NCBI GenBank assembly: GCA_045588575.1
Contig: JAZNEJ010000008.1
Coordinates: 272,344-336,343, forward strand
Direction of reading: 5' to 3'
DNA: 64,000 nt
Origin: RGIG5299 sp045588575
GTDB lineage: Bacteria; Bacillota; Clostridia; Oscillospirales; RGIG5299
Shown here: positions 49,924 to 57,771 of the stretch, one piece after another
Numbering within the stretch: the stretch's first letter is position 1
Layout of the letters: every line of letters begins with the position of its first letter
Position numbers and translations under genes: made by a program
The notes under the pieces: model-generated
Databases searched by the model: none
What the model saw: the letters and a program-made list of their open reading frames with translations, nothing else
Told to the model about the DNA's origin: nothing

Positions 49924-49947
49924 CTTAAAGAAATGGAGGTTTACTGA

Positions 49948-50580
49948 ATGAAAATGATATTACTTGGTGCGCCCGGTGCAGGCAAAGGCACGCAGGCAAC
50001 CTTTATATCGGAAAAATTTCAAGTTCCTGTAATATCAACAGGGGATATAATAAGACGCGAAATTGCAAACGGCACAGAACGCGGCGAGGAAGCAAAGATG
50101 TATCTTAACGAAGGTAATCTTCTTCCCGACAGTTTAGTAAACGACATAATATTAAACAGACTTAAAGAGGAAGACTGTGCAAACGGCTTTATCCTCGACG
50201 GGTTCCCCAGAAAGATAAGTCAGGCAAAATTTCTCGAAGATGAAAATATCGAAATCGAGAAAGTATTAAGCATAGAAGTATCTGATGAAGATATTTTAGA
50301 CAGAATCACAGGCAGACGGGTTTGCAAAAACTGCGGTAAGAGCTATCATATCGAGTATAACGCACCCGCCGTCGAAGGAATATGCGATAATTGCGGCGAA
50401 ACGCTGTCAATTCGTCCCGACGACAAGCCGGAAACAGTCAAAAATCGTTTAGAGGTATATCACAGCGAAACCGAACCTCTTAAAGACTACTATGTCAAAA
50501 AAGGCATACTCAGCATAGTCTTTGGTTGCGAAAAGCTTGAAGATACCTGCAAAGCGGTTTCCAAAGTATTAGAGGCGTAA
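49948..50580 (+). CDS. adk: Adenylate kinase, zinc-lid form
   Basis: 210 residues. P-loop GAPGAGKGT near residue 7, FILDGFPRKISQAKFL near 80, and a lid with four cysteines (VCKNCG and GICDNCG near 130-152) that bind zinc. Converts AMP and ATP to 2 ADP. Start is the ATG at 49948 with ATGGAGG ahead. Confidence 0.96.
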   Translation: MKMILLGAPGAGKGTQATFISEKFQVPVISTGDIIRREIANGTERGEEAKMYLNEGNLLPDSLVNDIILNRLKEEDCANGFILDGFPRKISQAKFLEDENIEIEKVLSIEVSDEDILDRITGRRVCKNCGKSYHIEYNAPAVEGICDNCGETLSIRPDDKPETVKNRLEVYHSETEPLKDYYVKKGILSIVFGCEKLEDTCKAVSKVLEA

Positions 50581-50581
50581 A

Positions 50582-51328
50582 ATGATCGTAATAAAAACCG
50601 AGAGGGATATAGAGCTTATGCGTCAAAGCGGTAAAATAACCGCAGGAGCAATGGAAGCAGCCCGCAAAGCAATGCGAGAGGGCATAACCACAGCCGAGCT
50701 TGATGCAATAATTAAGGATTATATCCTTTCACACGGTGCGAAGCCGTCTTTTCTCGGATATGCCGGATTTCCCGGCGGCGCCTGTATCTCTGTGAATGAA
50801 GAGCTTATCCACGGAATTCCGGGAAGCAGAAAAATAAAAAAAGGTGACATCGTAACGATTGATGTGGGAAGCTGTTATAAAGGCATGCATACCGATATGG
50901 CAGACACCTTTGTCACAGAGGAAAGCTCCGAAGTTGCAAAAAGATTATACCGCATAACGAAGGAAAGCTTTTTCAAAGGTCTTTCGTTTATGAAAAGCGG
51001 CAATCGCTTGGGCGACGTATCGTCAGCCATACAGGAGCATATAGAGAGCGCGGGATTTTTCGTTGTTAAAAAATACGTCGGTCACGGAGTTGGCTATGAA
51101 CTTCACGAGGACCCGAGCGTTCCCAACTACGGAACGGCGGGCAGAGGAATAAGACTTATGAAGGGCATGACTCTTGCCGTTGAGCCGATGGTTAACGAAA
51201 AATGCGAGGACGTTAAGATATTATCGGATAAATGGACCGTAGTTCCCGCCGTAGGAGGACTTTCCGCTCACTACGAGAATACTGTTTTAATAACAGACGG
51301 AGAGCCTGAATTGCTTACAGTACTGTGA
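50582..51328 (+). CDS. map: Methionine aminopeptidase, type I
   Basis: 248 residues, typical type Ia. Metal ligands fall in TIDVGSCYKGMHTDMADTF (two aspartates), VGHGVGYELHEDP (His), LAVEPMVN (Glu) and SAHYENTVLI (Glu). Removes the initiator methionine from nascent chains. It starts 1 base after the adk stop region. Confidence 0.96.
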   Translation: MIVIKTERDIELMRQSGKITAGAMEAARKAMREGITTAELDAIIKDYILSHGAKPSFLGYAGFPGGACISVNEELIHGIPGSRKIKKGDIVTIDVGSCYKGMHTDMADTFVTEESSEVAKRLYRITKESFFKGLSFMKSGNRLGDVSSAIQEHIESAGFFVVKKYVGHGVGYELHEDPSVPNYGTAGRGIRLMKGMTLAVEPMVNEKCEDVKILSDKWTVVPAVGGLSAHYENTVLITDGEPELLTVL

Positions 51329-51338
51329 AGAGGTAAAA

Positions 51339-51638
51339 ATGGAAATAAAAACAGGGGATATAGTCCGAAGTAAAAACGGACGCGATAAAAACCGCTATTT
51401 TTATGTAATATCCGTCGATGAAGCAAACGTCTTCATAGCAGACGGAATAATGAGAAAGATCGACGAACCGAAGAAGAAAAAAATAAAGCACGTTTCCTAC
51501 GCTGCAACTCCTAAAACGAGAATTGGCGAAAAGCTTGTTTCGGGCGAAAGAGTTTTCGATGCCGAAATAAGAAAATCGTTAAGACAGCTCGGGTTCTGCG
51601 AAGACTTTAACGGTTACGTCAAAGCCGAAGATAACTGA
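51339..51638 (+). CDS. KOW domain-containing RNA-binding protein
   Basis: 99 residues. An N-terminal KOW motif (EIKTGDIVRSKNGRDKNRYF, then YVISVD) resembles archaeal/eukaryotic L14e and L27e. Clostridia commonly carry this gene between map and infA. It likely binds rRNA or the ribosome, but its function is not known. Confidence 0.85.
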   Translation: MEIKTGDIVRSKNGRDKNRYFYVISVDEANVFIADGIMRKIDEPKKKKIKHVSYAATPKTRIGEKLVSGERVFDAEIRKSLRQLGFCEDFNGYVKAEDN

Positions 51639-51663
51639 CTGCGAAAGGATGAATCGCAACATT

Positions 51664-51882
51664 ATGTCAAAAGAAGATGTAATAGAATTTGAAGGCACGG
51701 TAGTTGAATCGTTGCCGAACGCAATGTTTATAGTAGAGCTCCCGAATAAGCACAAAATAACGGCGCATATCTCGGGAAAATTAAGAATGAACTATATACG
51801 CATACTGCCAGGCGATAAGGTAACCGTAGAGATGTCTCCCTACGACCTCACCAAAGGCAGAATAACTTGGCGCTCAAAGTAA
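51664..51882 (+). CDS. infA: Translation initiation factor IF-1
   Basis: 72 residues from the ATG at 51664, the usual family length. The OB fold reads MSKEDVIEFEGTVVESLPNA and ends with TKGRITWRSK. An ATG at 51649 overlaps the SD sequence AAAGGA and is unlikely as the start. The AAAGGA to 51664 distance is 14 bases, which is long. Confidence 0.95.
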   Translation: MSKEDVIEFEGTVVESLPNAMFIVELPNKHKITAHISGKLRMNYIRILPGDKVTVEMSPYDLTKGRITWRSK

Positions 51883-51905
51883 GCGCATTGAAAGGATGAA
51901 TCACA

Positions 51906-52019
51906 ATGAAGGTACGTTCCTCGGTAAAACCGATATGTGAGAAATGCAAGGTTATCAGACGCAAAGGTTCATTGATGGTAATCTGCGAAAACAAAAAACA
52001 CAAGCAGAAGCAAGGCTGA
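51906..52019 (+). CDS. rpmJ: 50S ribosomal protein L36
   Basis: 37 residues: MKVRSSVKPICEKCKVIRRK, then GSLMVICENKKHKQ. The zinc ligands are three Cys and one His. It is too short for ordinary ORF lists. Its ribosome-binding region closely repeats that of infA. Confidence 0.95.
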   Translation: MKVRSSVKPICEKCKVIRRKGSLMVICENKKHKQKQG

Positions 52020-52034
52020 ACGGAGGTGTGTTAA

Positions 52035-52403
52035 ATGGCAAGAATAGCAGGTATAGATCTCCCCAAGGAGAAAAGAATTGAAATCGGACTCACCTATATC
52101 TACGGTATAGGCATCAACAAGTCCAAAGAACTTCTTGCAGCAACGGGCATTAATCCTAACACCAGAGTTAAGGATTTAACCGAAGAAGAAAACAACTTAA
52201 TCAGAGACTATATTGATAAAAACTTTATAGTTGAAGGCGATTTAAGAAGAGACGTTTCTCTTGATATCAAAAGACTCGTAGAAATCGGATGCTATAGAGG
52301 CTTAAGACACAGAAAAGGTCTTCCGGTTAGAGGTCAGAGAAGCAAGACTAACGCAAGAACAAGAAAAGGTCCCAAAAAGACCATTGCTAACAAGAAGAAG
52401 TAA
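52035..52403 (+). CDS. rpsM: 30S ribosomal protein S13
   Basis: 122 residues. ARIAGIDLPKEKRIEIGLTY start, and GLPVRGQRSKTNARTRKGPK near the end, which reaches the P-site tRNA. Confidence 0.97.
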   Translation: MARIAGIDLPKEKRIEIGLTYIYGIGINKSKELLAATGINPNTRVKDLTEEENNLIRDYIDKNFIVEGDLRRDVSLDIKRLVEIGCYRGLRHRKGLPVRGQRSKTNARTRKGPKKTIANKKK

Positions 52404-52419
52404 TAGGAGGATAGGATAA

Positions 52420-52818
52420 ATGGCTACACAGACCAAGAAGGCGGTAACCAGAAAGAGAAGAGAGCGCAAGAATATTGAAAGAGGCGCTGCTCATATCCGT
52501 TCCACCTTCAACAACACAATTGTAACAATCACAGACGTTGACGGCAACGCTATATCGTGGGCATCAGCCGGCGGACTCGGCTTCAAAGGTTCAAGAAAAT
52601 CCACTCCCTTTGCTGCTCAAATGGCAGCTGAAACTGCGGCAAAAGCAGCTATGGAGCACGGTTTGAAAACTGTTGAAGTTTATGTTTGCGGCCCCGGTCA
52701 AGGAAGAGAAGCAGCCATCAGAGCACTTCAAACCGCAGGACTCGAGATTAATATGATTAAAGACGTAACCCCGATTCCTCACAACGGTTGCAGACCGCCC
52801 AAAAGAAGAAGAGTATAA
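52420..52818 (+). CDS. rpsK: 30S ribosomal protein S11
   Basis: 132 residues. GAAHIRSTFNNTIVTITDVD and PHNGCRPPKRRRV are hallmark segments. S11 lies on the platform near the E site. Confidence 0.97.
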   Translation: MATQTKKAVTRKRRERKNIERGAAHIRSTFNNTIVTITDVDGNAISWASAGGLGFKGSRKSTPFAAQMAAETAAKAAMEHGLKTVEVYVCGPGQGREAAIRALQTAGLEINMIKDVTPIPHNGCRPPKRRRV

Positions 52819-52835
52819 TGGAGGTGCAAGAGTAA

Positions 52836-53462
52836 ATGGCTAGATATACAGAATCCGTTTGCCGTATGTGCAGACGTGAAAATCAGAAGTTATTCTTAAA
52901 AGGCGAAAGATGCTATTCTGAAAAGTGCGCTATGAACAAAAGAGCTTATGCTCCCGGTCAGCACGGTCAGGGCAGAAAGAAGATTTCTGAATACGGAACT
53001 CAGTTAAGAGAGAAGCAGAAGGCAAGAAGATTTTACGGCGTGCTCGAAAGCCAGTTCGCAAAATACTACGAAATGGCTGTTAAGCAGAGCGGCATCACCG
53101 GTGAGAACCTTCTCCAAATTCTCGAAAGCAGATTAGATAACGTTGTTTACAGAGCAGGCTTTGCAATGTCAAGACCTGAAGCAAGACAGCTCGTCAGACA
53201 CTGTCATTTCACTGTAAACGGCAAGAAAGTAAACATCCCTTCATATCTTGTTGAAGCCGGCGACGTAATTGCAATCAAAGAGAAGAGCTTAGAGAGCGCA
53301 AAAATCAAAGGCATCATCGAGAAGAACACCGGCAGACCCGTTCCGAAGTGGCTTGACGTTGACTTCGAGAAGAAAACTGCAAAGGTTATCACTCTCGCAG
53401 CAAGAGAAGATATAGACCTCCCGGTCGAAGAGCACATGATAGTCGAGCTTTACTCCAAGTAA
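52836..53462 (+). CDS. rpsD: 30S ribosomal protein S4, zinc-binding form
   Basis: 208 residues. The N-terminal four-cysteine site (CRMC and CYSEKC) is intact, followed by the S4 RNA-binding motif RLDNVVYRAGFAMSRPEARQ. S4 nucleates 30S assembly. Confidence 0.97.
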   Translation: MARYTESVCRMCRRENQKLFLKGERCYSEKCAMNKRAYAPGQHGQGRKKISEYGTQLREKQKARRFYGVLESQFAKYYEMAVKQSGITGENLLQILESRLDNVVYRAGFAMSRPEARQLVRHCHFTVNGKKVNIPSYLVEAGDVIAIKEKSLESAKIKGIIEKNTGRPVPKWLDVDFEKKTAKVITLAAREDIDLPVEEHMIVELYSK

Positions 53463-53518
53463 GGCATAGCTTAATTAGCGCTTTTCCGGAAAATTAAAAA
53501 ATAATCAGGAGGGTAATT

Positions 53519-54469
53519 ATGTTAGAAATACAGAAGCCGAACATCACAGTGGAAGAAATGTCGGAAGATAGCCGTTATGCTAAAATCGTATTGGAGCCGC
53601 TCGAAAGAGGCTATGGCATAACTCTCGGTAACTCATTACGCAGAGTGTTGTTGTCTATATTGCCCGGCGTTGCAGCAACAAGCGTTAAAATAGACGGAAT
53701 CCAGCACGAATTCTCCACCATCGAAGGTGTTAAGGAAGACGTTACGGAGATTATCCTGAACATAAAAGGCATTCGAGCAAAGCTTTACTCGGAAGGCCCC
53801 CAGACAGTTTATATACAGGCAGAGGGCGAAGGCGTTGTAACCGCCGGCGACATTAAATGCGATTCCGACGTTGAAATTATCAACAAGGATATGTATATAG
53901 CCACGTTGAATGAAGATGGCAAGCTTTCAATGGAAATCACACTTGAACACGGCAGAGGCTACGTTCCCGCCGAAAAGAACAAGCAGGCAGGACATCAGAC
54001 CATTGGCTTAATCACGCTTGACTCTATATTCACACCTGTCTATAAGGTAAATTATACCGTAGAAAACACTCGAGTAGGCCAAATCACCGACTACGACAAG
54101 CTCATTTTAGAGGTTTGGACAGACGGAACAATCGCAGGTCAAGACGCCGTAAGCATGGCTGCAAAGGTTATGAGCGAGCATCTTAACTTGTTCATCGACT
54201 TGTCCAGCGAAAACAGAGAAGCAGGAGTTTGGACAGCGCCGAAAGAAACACGCAAAGAGAAAATCTTTGAAATGACAATTGAGGAATTGGAATTATCCGT
54301 AAGATCCTTTAACTGTCTTAAGAGAGCGGGCATCAATAACGTTGAAGACTTGGTTAACAGAAGCATCGACGATATGATGAAGGTTCGCAATCTCGGTAAA
54401 AAATCGCTTGATGAAGTCATCAATAAATTGGCTTCACTCGGCTTAAAACTTCAAGATGACGAAGAATAA
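53519..54469 (+). CDS. rpoA: RNA polymerase alpha subunit
   Basis: 316 residues. The N-terminal dimerisation domain includes ERGYGITLGNSLRRVLLSIL. The C-terminal domain, RSFNCLKRAGINNVEDLVNR and KVRNLGKKSLDEVINKL, binds UP elements and activators. Located between rpsD and rplQ as is usual. Confidence 0.98.
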   Translation: MLEIQKPNITVEEMSEDSRYAKIVLEPLERGYGITLGNSLRRVLLSILPGVAATSVKIDGIQHEFSTIEGVKEDVTEIILNIKGIRAKLYSEGPQTVYIQAEGEGVVTAGDIKCDSDVEIINKDMYIATLNEDGKLSMEITLEHGRGYVPAEKNKQAGHQTIGLITLDSIFTPVYKVNYTVENTRVGQITDYDKLILEVWTDGTIAGQDAVSMAAKVMSEHLNLFIDLSSENREAGVWTAPKETRKEKIFEMTIEELELSVRSFNCLKRAGINNVEDLVNRSIDDMMKVRNLGKKSLDEVINKLASLGLKLQDDEE

Positions 54470-54493
54470 TTCGAGCAAAAGGAGGATATAAAT

Positions 54494-54835
54494 ATGCCAG
54501 GCACAAGAAAATTGGGCAGAGCAACCGATTCAAGAATCGCAATGCTTCGCGCAATGGTAACATACTTGCTTGAAAACGGCAAGATTGAAACTACCGAAAC
54601 AAGAGCTAAAGAAGTACGAGCAGTAGCAGAAAAAATGATTACTCTCGGAAAGAAAAATACATTAGCATCACGCAGACAGGCTTTAAGCTATATCACCAAG
54701 GGAAGCGTAGTAAAAAAGCTTTTCGAGGAAATAGCTCCCGGCTATGCAGAGCGTAACGGCGGCTATACTCGCATCATCAAAATCGGTCCCCGTAAGGGCG
54801 ACGCCGCAGAGATGGCAATCATAGAATTGGTATAA
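54494..54835 (+). CDS. rplQ: 50S ribosomal protein L17
   Basis: 113 residues. RKLGRATDSRIAMLRAMVTY start and NGGYTRIIKIGPRKGDAAEM near the end. Last gene of the ribosomal cluster. Confidence 0.97.
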   Translation: MPGTRKLGRATDSRIAMLRAMVTYLLENGKIETTETRAKEVRAVAEKMITLGKKNTLASRRQALSYITKGSVVKKLFEEIAPGYAERNGGYTRIIKIGPRKGDAAEMAIIELV

Positions 54836-54873
54836 CCGGCGTAACGTAAGAGATTAAATCTCAAAAAATATCA

Positions 54874-54900
54874 TCGGCTCCGCAAAAAAAGCGGAGCCGA
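54874..54900 (+). terminator. Hairpin between rplQ and tRNA-Ala
   Basis: TCGGCTCCGC pairs with GCGGAGCCGA around seven A. Only two T follow, so it may be a weak terminator or a processing site placed just before the tRNA. Confidence 0.6.
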
Positions 54901-54907
54901 TTAACAA

Positions 54908-54983
54908 GGGCTCGTAGCTCAGCTGGGAGAGCGCTGCGTTCGCAACGCAGAGGCCATGGGTTCGATCCCCACCGGGTCCACCA
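54908..54983 (+). tRNA. tRNA-Ala (anticodon CGC)
   Basis: Acceptor GGGCTCG pairs with CGGGTCC and contains G3:U70, the alanine identity pair. D-arm GCTC/GAGC, anticodon stem CTGCG/CGCAG with loop TTCGCAA, T-loop TTCGATC and encoded CCA. Anticodon CGC reads GCG. The outer T-stem pair is an A49-C65 mismatch. A tail element and second terminator follow. Confidence 0.95.
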
Positions 54984-54987
54984 CCCC

Positions 54988-55019
54988 AAAAGCACACCGA
55001 AAGGCGTGCTTTTTATTTT
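54988..55019 (+). terminator. Terminator of tRNA-Ala
   Basis: AGCAC and CC pair with GG and GTGCT around a GAAA loop, then TTTTATTTT. The surrounding 46 bases recur at 55167-55211 with one substitution. Confidence 0.85.
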
Positions 55020-55030
55020 GCATTGCAAAA

Positions 55031-55166
55031 TGGTGGGGAGCGAACTGTGAATTGGAGCAGCTTGCGAGAGTAACGAAGCAAATGCGACAGAGTAACAGTT
55101 CGGTGAACTGTTACGAAATTCACCCAAACGGGCTTGCCCGTGCGAGAAATCCCCAATCTCCCACCA
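55031..55166 (+). repeat. tRNA-tail element beside tRNA-Ala
   Basis: A 136-base unit. The left end, GTGGGGAGCGAAC at 55033-55045, is the reverse complement of the tRNA-Ala T-arm with one mismatch. The right end, 55149-55166, starts ATCCCCA like A58 onward of the tRNA and ends CCACCA, with a diverged middle. The core (AACTGTGAATTGGAGC, CGACAGAGTAACAGT, CTGTTACGA, ATTCACCCAAA) clearly matches the Arg-CCG units, and the inner hairpin is ACAGTTC/GAACTGT. Confidence 0.85.
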
Positions 55167-55211
55167 CCCCAAAAGCACACCGAAAGGCGAGCTTTTTATT
55201 TTGCATTGCAA
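55167..55211 (+). terminator. Second copy of the tRNA-Ala terminator
   Basis: Repeats 54984-55029 with one change in the stem (GTGCT to GAGCT), weakening the hairpin. It follows the tail copy, as in the Arg-CCG array. Confidence 0.75.
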
Positions 55212-55221
55212 ATCTTTACCC

Positions 55222-55250
55222 TTGCCACTCCCTTAATTTTGTGCTATACT
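55222..55250 (+). promoter_or_regulatory. Promoter of the orphan 395-aa gene
   Basis: TTGCCA at 55222-55227, 17-base spacer, TATACT at 55245-55250, 42 bases before the ATG. Confidence 0.7.
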
Positions 55251-55291
55251 TAAATAAAGTTGTTTAAATTTCGCTTTACGGAGATGAGCTT

Positions 55292-56479
55292 ATGATAAAA
55301 GATATGAACGTAAACGTTTCGCACTCCTTTTATTACACTGCGGGCACGGGAAACAGCGGAGAAACCTTTTTAAACACAATTAAAAAGACGTTTCAAAAGG
55401 TTACCGTTTACGATGAGAATGAAAAATTTGATAATCCTTATATAACCGATATGCAAACCGTGCAGAGCTTTCTTCACGGCGGCGGTCAAACCTATCGTAC
55501 ATACCGCGCTTTTTTAGACGGTGTTTGTCCCGATTTAAAGGAAGCCGGATTTACGGGATTTTGCTCAATGATTTCTTATTTTGAGGAATCGAATATTATT
55601 GCAATTTCCTTCCATTACGGCATAAAAGGCATTACCTCCGACGAGGTTATAGGCATTCGCCAGTCGGGCGTAAACAGAGAATATACTTTTAAAGAGGGCA
55701 AAAGCTCAATTTTTAATCTTGCCAAAAAAATGAGAGAGATGCTCGGGCTTGATGAGCATGTTGAAACGAGCTATCTTTGCGAGGTAACCAAATTCGGTAG
55801 CTTAAAGAGCTTAGAGCAAATTGAGAAGAAGCATTCGAAGCTTCTTTACGGACTTATGACGGGTGACGAAGGCTATGAATTCGTTCCCGAGGAGCTTGCA
55901 AAAGAACGTCTTCAAAATAACTGGGGCAGCCGCGACTTTATGCGAATTTACGCAGGCAGACAGTCGTTTTTATTCATCAACCTTTTAAAAACGCCCCGTC
56001 AGCAGCAGTATTTAGATAGACAAACCCAGTTCGGAACCGATATTTACAACTCCTTAAATCCCTATTTTTATATGGAGGATTGCCCCTTAACCGTCAATCA
56101 CGGCATTCTGTTCTCGGTTGAATTTGCAATGATTTTAAGGGCGCTTATAAACGAGGTATTGGCATTCCAAAGCGAATATAAAAAGAAATCGCACACCTCT
56201 TATTATAAGAGAATAAAAGAAACAAGGGAATTAAGAAGAAAGATTATTCAGGTTTTGGAAAAGGTTGAGCAAACCGAAATTGCCGAAATCGGAGAATTAA
56301 GCTCAATTTTGTTAACGAGTCAGCATATAGTGCCTATCGTTGAACAGGTAAAATATCTTTTGGAGCTTTTGGAAGGCGACTTAACGCTTATATATTCCGA
56401 AAGAAATAACCTCCTCGTAACGATTTTAACTGTTTTAGGCTTGGCTCTTGCCGCATGGCAAATTGTTTTGGCGTTCTGA
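55292..56479 (+). CDS. Hypothetical protein with a C-terminal membrane anchor
   Basis: A 395-residue protein I do not recognise. It has no signal peptide. Residues 1-250 look globular and are rich in aromatic residues (SFYYTAGTGNSGETFLNTIK, GGGQTYRTYRAFLDGVC). Residues about 275-370 are long helices with charged heptad-like spacing (YKRIKETRELRRKIIQVLEK), likely a coiled coil. The end, ERNNLLVTILTVLGLALAAW, is one membrane helix. The helical end and anchor recall CorA-like or RMD1-like proteins, but no GMN motif is present. The start is the ATG at 55292 with CGGAGATG ahead; it stands alone between terminators. Confidence 0.7.
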   Translation: MIKDMNVNVSHSFYYTAGTGNSGETFLNTIKKTFQKVTVYDENEKFDNPYITDMQTVQSFLHGGGQTYRTYRAFLDGVCPDLKEAGFTGFCSMISYFEESNIIAISFHYGIKGITSDEVIGIRQSGVNREYTFKEGKSSIFNLAKKMREMLGLDEHVETSYLCEVTKFGSLKSLEQIEKKHSKLLYGLMTGDEGYEFVPEELAKERLQNNWGSRDFMRIYAGRQSFLFINLLKTPRQQQYLDRQTQFGTDIYNSLNPYFYMEDCPLTVNHGILFSVEFAMILRALINEVLAFQSEYKKKSHTSYYKRIKETRELRRKIIQVLEKVEQTEIAEIGELSSILLTSQHIVPIVEQVKYLLELLEGDLTLIYSERNNLLVTILTVLGLALAAWQIVLAF

Positions 56480-56487
56480 TAATGAAA

Positions 56488-56524
56488 TAAAAACCGCAAC
56501 GAAATCTCGTTGCGGTTTATTTTT
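56488..56524 (+). terminator. Bidirectional terminator
   Basis: AAACCGCAACGA pairs with TCGTTGCGGTTT around AATC with A-rich and T-rich flanks, serving the orphan gene and the opposing DUF1934 gene. Confidence 0.9.
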
Positions 56525-56940
56525 TATCTTTTTGTAACTTTAACGGTTAAAATATGGTTTGAAAGTAAGCTTCCGTTATGTTCAAGACCGTATTTGATTG
56601 AGAGATTGCCTCCCGACTCGGTCAGCTTGCAAATAAGGTCGGTGGTGTTAACCCCTAAAACCATCTGTCCGAAAAGCGTGTTATATTGGCACAAATGGCG
56701 TTCGTTTTTTCTAAAAAGCATGGTTTGACTTATAATTCCGTCGCGTTTAAGGGCAATGGAGTCAGAAGTCGCGCGAATAACGGTTTTGGTAGTGTGGCCT
56801 TCCTCGTCCGTTTCATCGTAATTTATAAAAAATATATCGTTTTTCTTTTCAAAGGTACCGTTTGTTTTAAACTCAATAACGTTTTCGTTTGAGTCTATTT
56901 GCTCAATACCTTTAATTGATATAAATGCGGTGCTTTGCAT
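56524..56940 (-). CDS. DUF1934 (YwiB-like) family protein
   Basis: A 138-residue beta-barrel protein of the lipocalin-like DUF1934 family (ISIKGIEQIDSNENVIEFKT start, SGGNLSIKYGLEHNGSLLSN near the end). Function is unknown. It lies last in the leftward envelope operon, 15 bases after murI. Confidence 0.85.
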   Translation of the reverse strand: MQSTAFISIKGIEQIDSNENVIEFKTNGTFEKKNDIFFINYDETDEEGHTTKTVIRATSDSIALKRDGIISQTMLFRKNERHLCQYNTLFGQMVLGVNTTDLICKLTESGGNLSIKYGLEHNGSLLSNHILTVKVTKR

Positions 56941-56955
56941 ATAAAAAATCCTTTT

Positions 56956-57753
56956 TTATAAAGTAATTCTGCTAACGTCGCCGTCGAGCGATTGCGAAAG
57001 AAACATTTCGGCAACTCGGCGGAAATTATCGGGAGTATCGCTTACAAAATATTGACTGTAAGGCTCTTTGTTTTCACCCAAAAGATTATTCTCGGTGAGA
57101 TAATTTTTTAAATGAATTGCGGCTTCCTTGCCACTGTCAATCAAGGTAACGTTCGGAGCAATTTCCGAAATAAGCTCGGCAATAACAGGGAAATGGGTGC
57201 ATCCGAGAATGAGCGTGTCAATACCCTTTTCAATAAGAGGCGCCAAATAGTCCTCGGCAACCAAACGGGTAACCTTGTTATCCTTTTGAATGTAGCCGTT
57301 TTCAACCAAGGGGATAAAAAGAGGGCAGGGAGCCGAAAAAATCTCGGCATCGGAAACGCTTTTAATCGTTTTTTCAAAAGCGCCGCTTTTATGAGTGGTA
57401 GCGGTTGAAATAACACCTATTTTTTTGTTTTTGGTAACCTCTAACGCTTTAAGCGATGCGCTCTTAACAACGCCTATGGTTTTAACGGGATATTCCGATT
57501 TGAGAGCCGAAAGAGCAACCGAGCTTACGGTACCGCAGGCAACCATAATTGCCTTGGGGCCGAATTTCATTAAAAAATCCATATCTTCACGGGCGTAGCT
57601 CATAATAATTTCGGGCGAGCGAGTGCCGTAAGGAACTCTGCCGGTATCACCGAAATAGATAAGATTTTCGTTTGGCAAAATCTTTTTAAGCTCTTTAACG
57701 GCGGTTAAGCCGCCAATGCCGCTGTCGAAAATACCAATGGGACGGTTATCCAT
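56956..57753 (-). CDS. murI: Glutamate racemase
   Basis: A 265-residue racemase that makes D-glutamate for peptidoglycan. The first catalytic region is FDSGIGGLTAVKEL with the base aspartate/serine pair, the first cysteine is in VACGTVSS and the second in LGCTHFPV. The common ACNT motif reads ACGT here, a variant I have seen in related clostridia. Both catalytic cysteines are present. Confidence 0.93.
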   Translation of the reverse strand: MDNRPIGIFDSGIGGLTAVKELKKILPNENLIYFGDTGRVPYGTRSPEIIMSYAREDMDFLMKFGPKAIMVACGTVSSVALSALKSEYPVKTIGVVKSASLKALEVTKNKKIGVISTATTHKSGAFEKTIKSVSDAEIFSAPCPLFIPLVENGYIQKDNKVTRLVAEDYLAPLIEKGIDTLILGCTHFPVIAELISEIAPNVTLIDSGKEAAIHLKNYLTENNLLGENKEPYSQYFVSDTPDNFRRVAEMFLSQSLDGDVSRITL

Positions 57754-57771
57754 AAAAATCAGTCCTTTGTG

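Noticed and set aside
56510..56892. Plus-strand frames opposite the DUF1934 gene
   Set aside because: They overlap a well-supported family gene on the other strand and have no SD or similarity.
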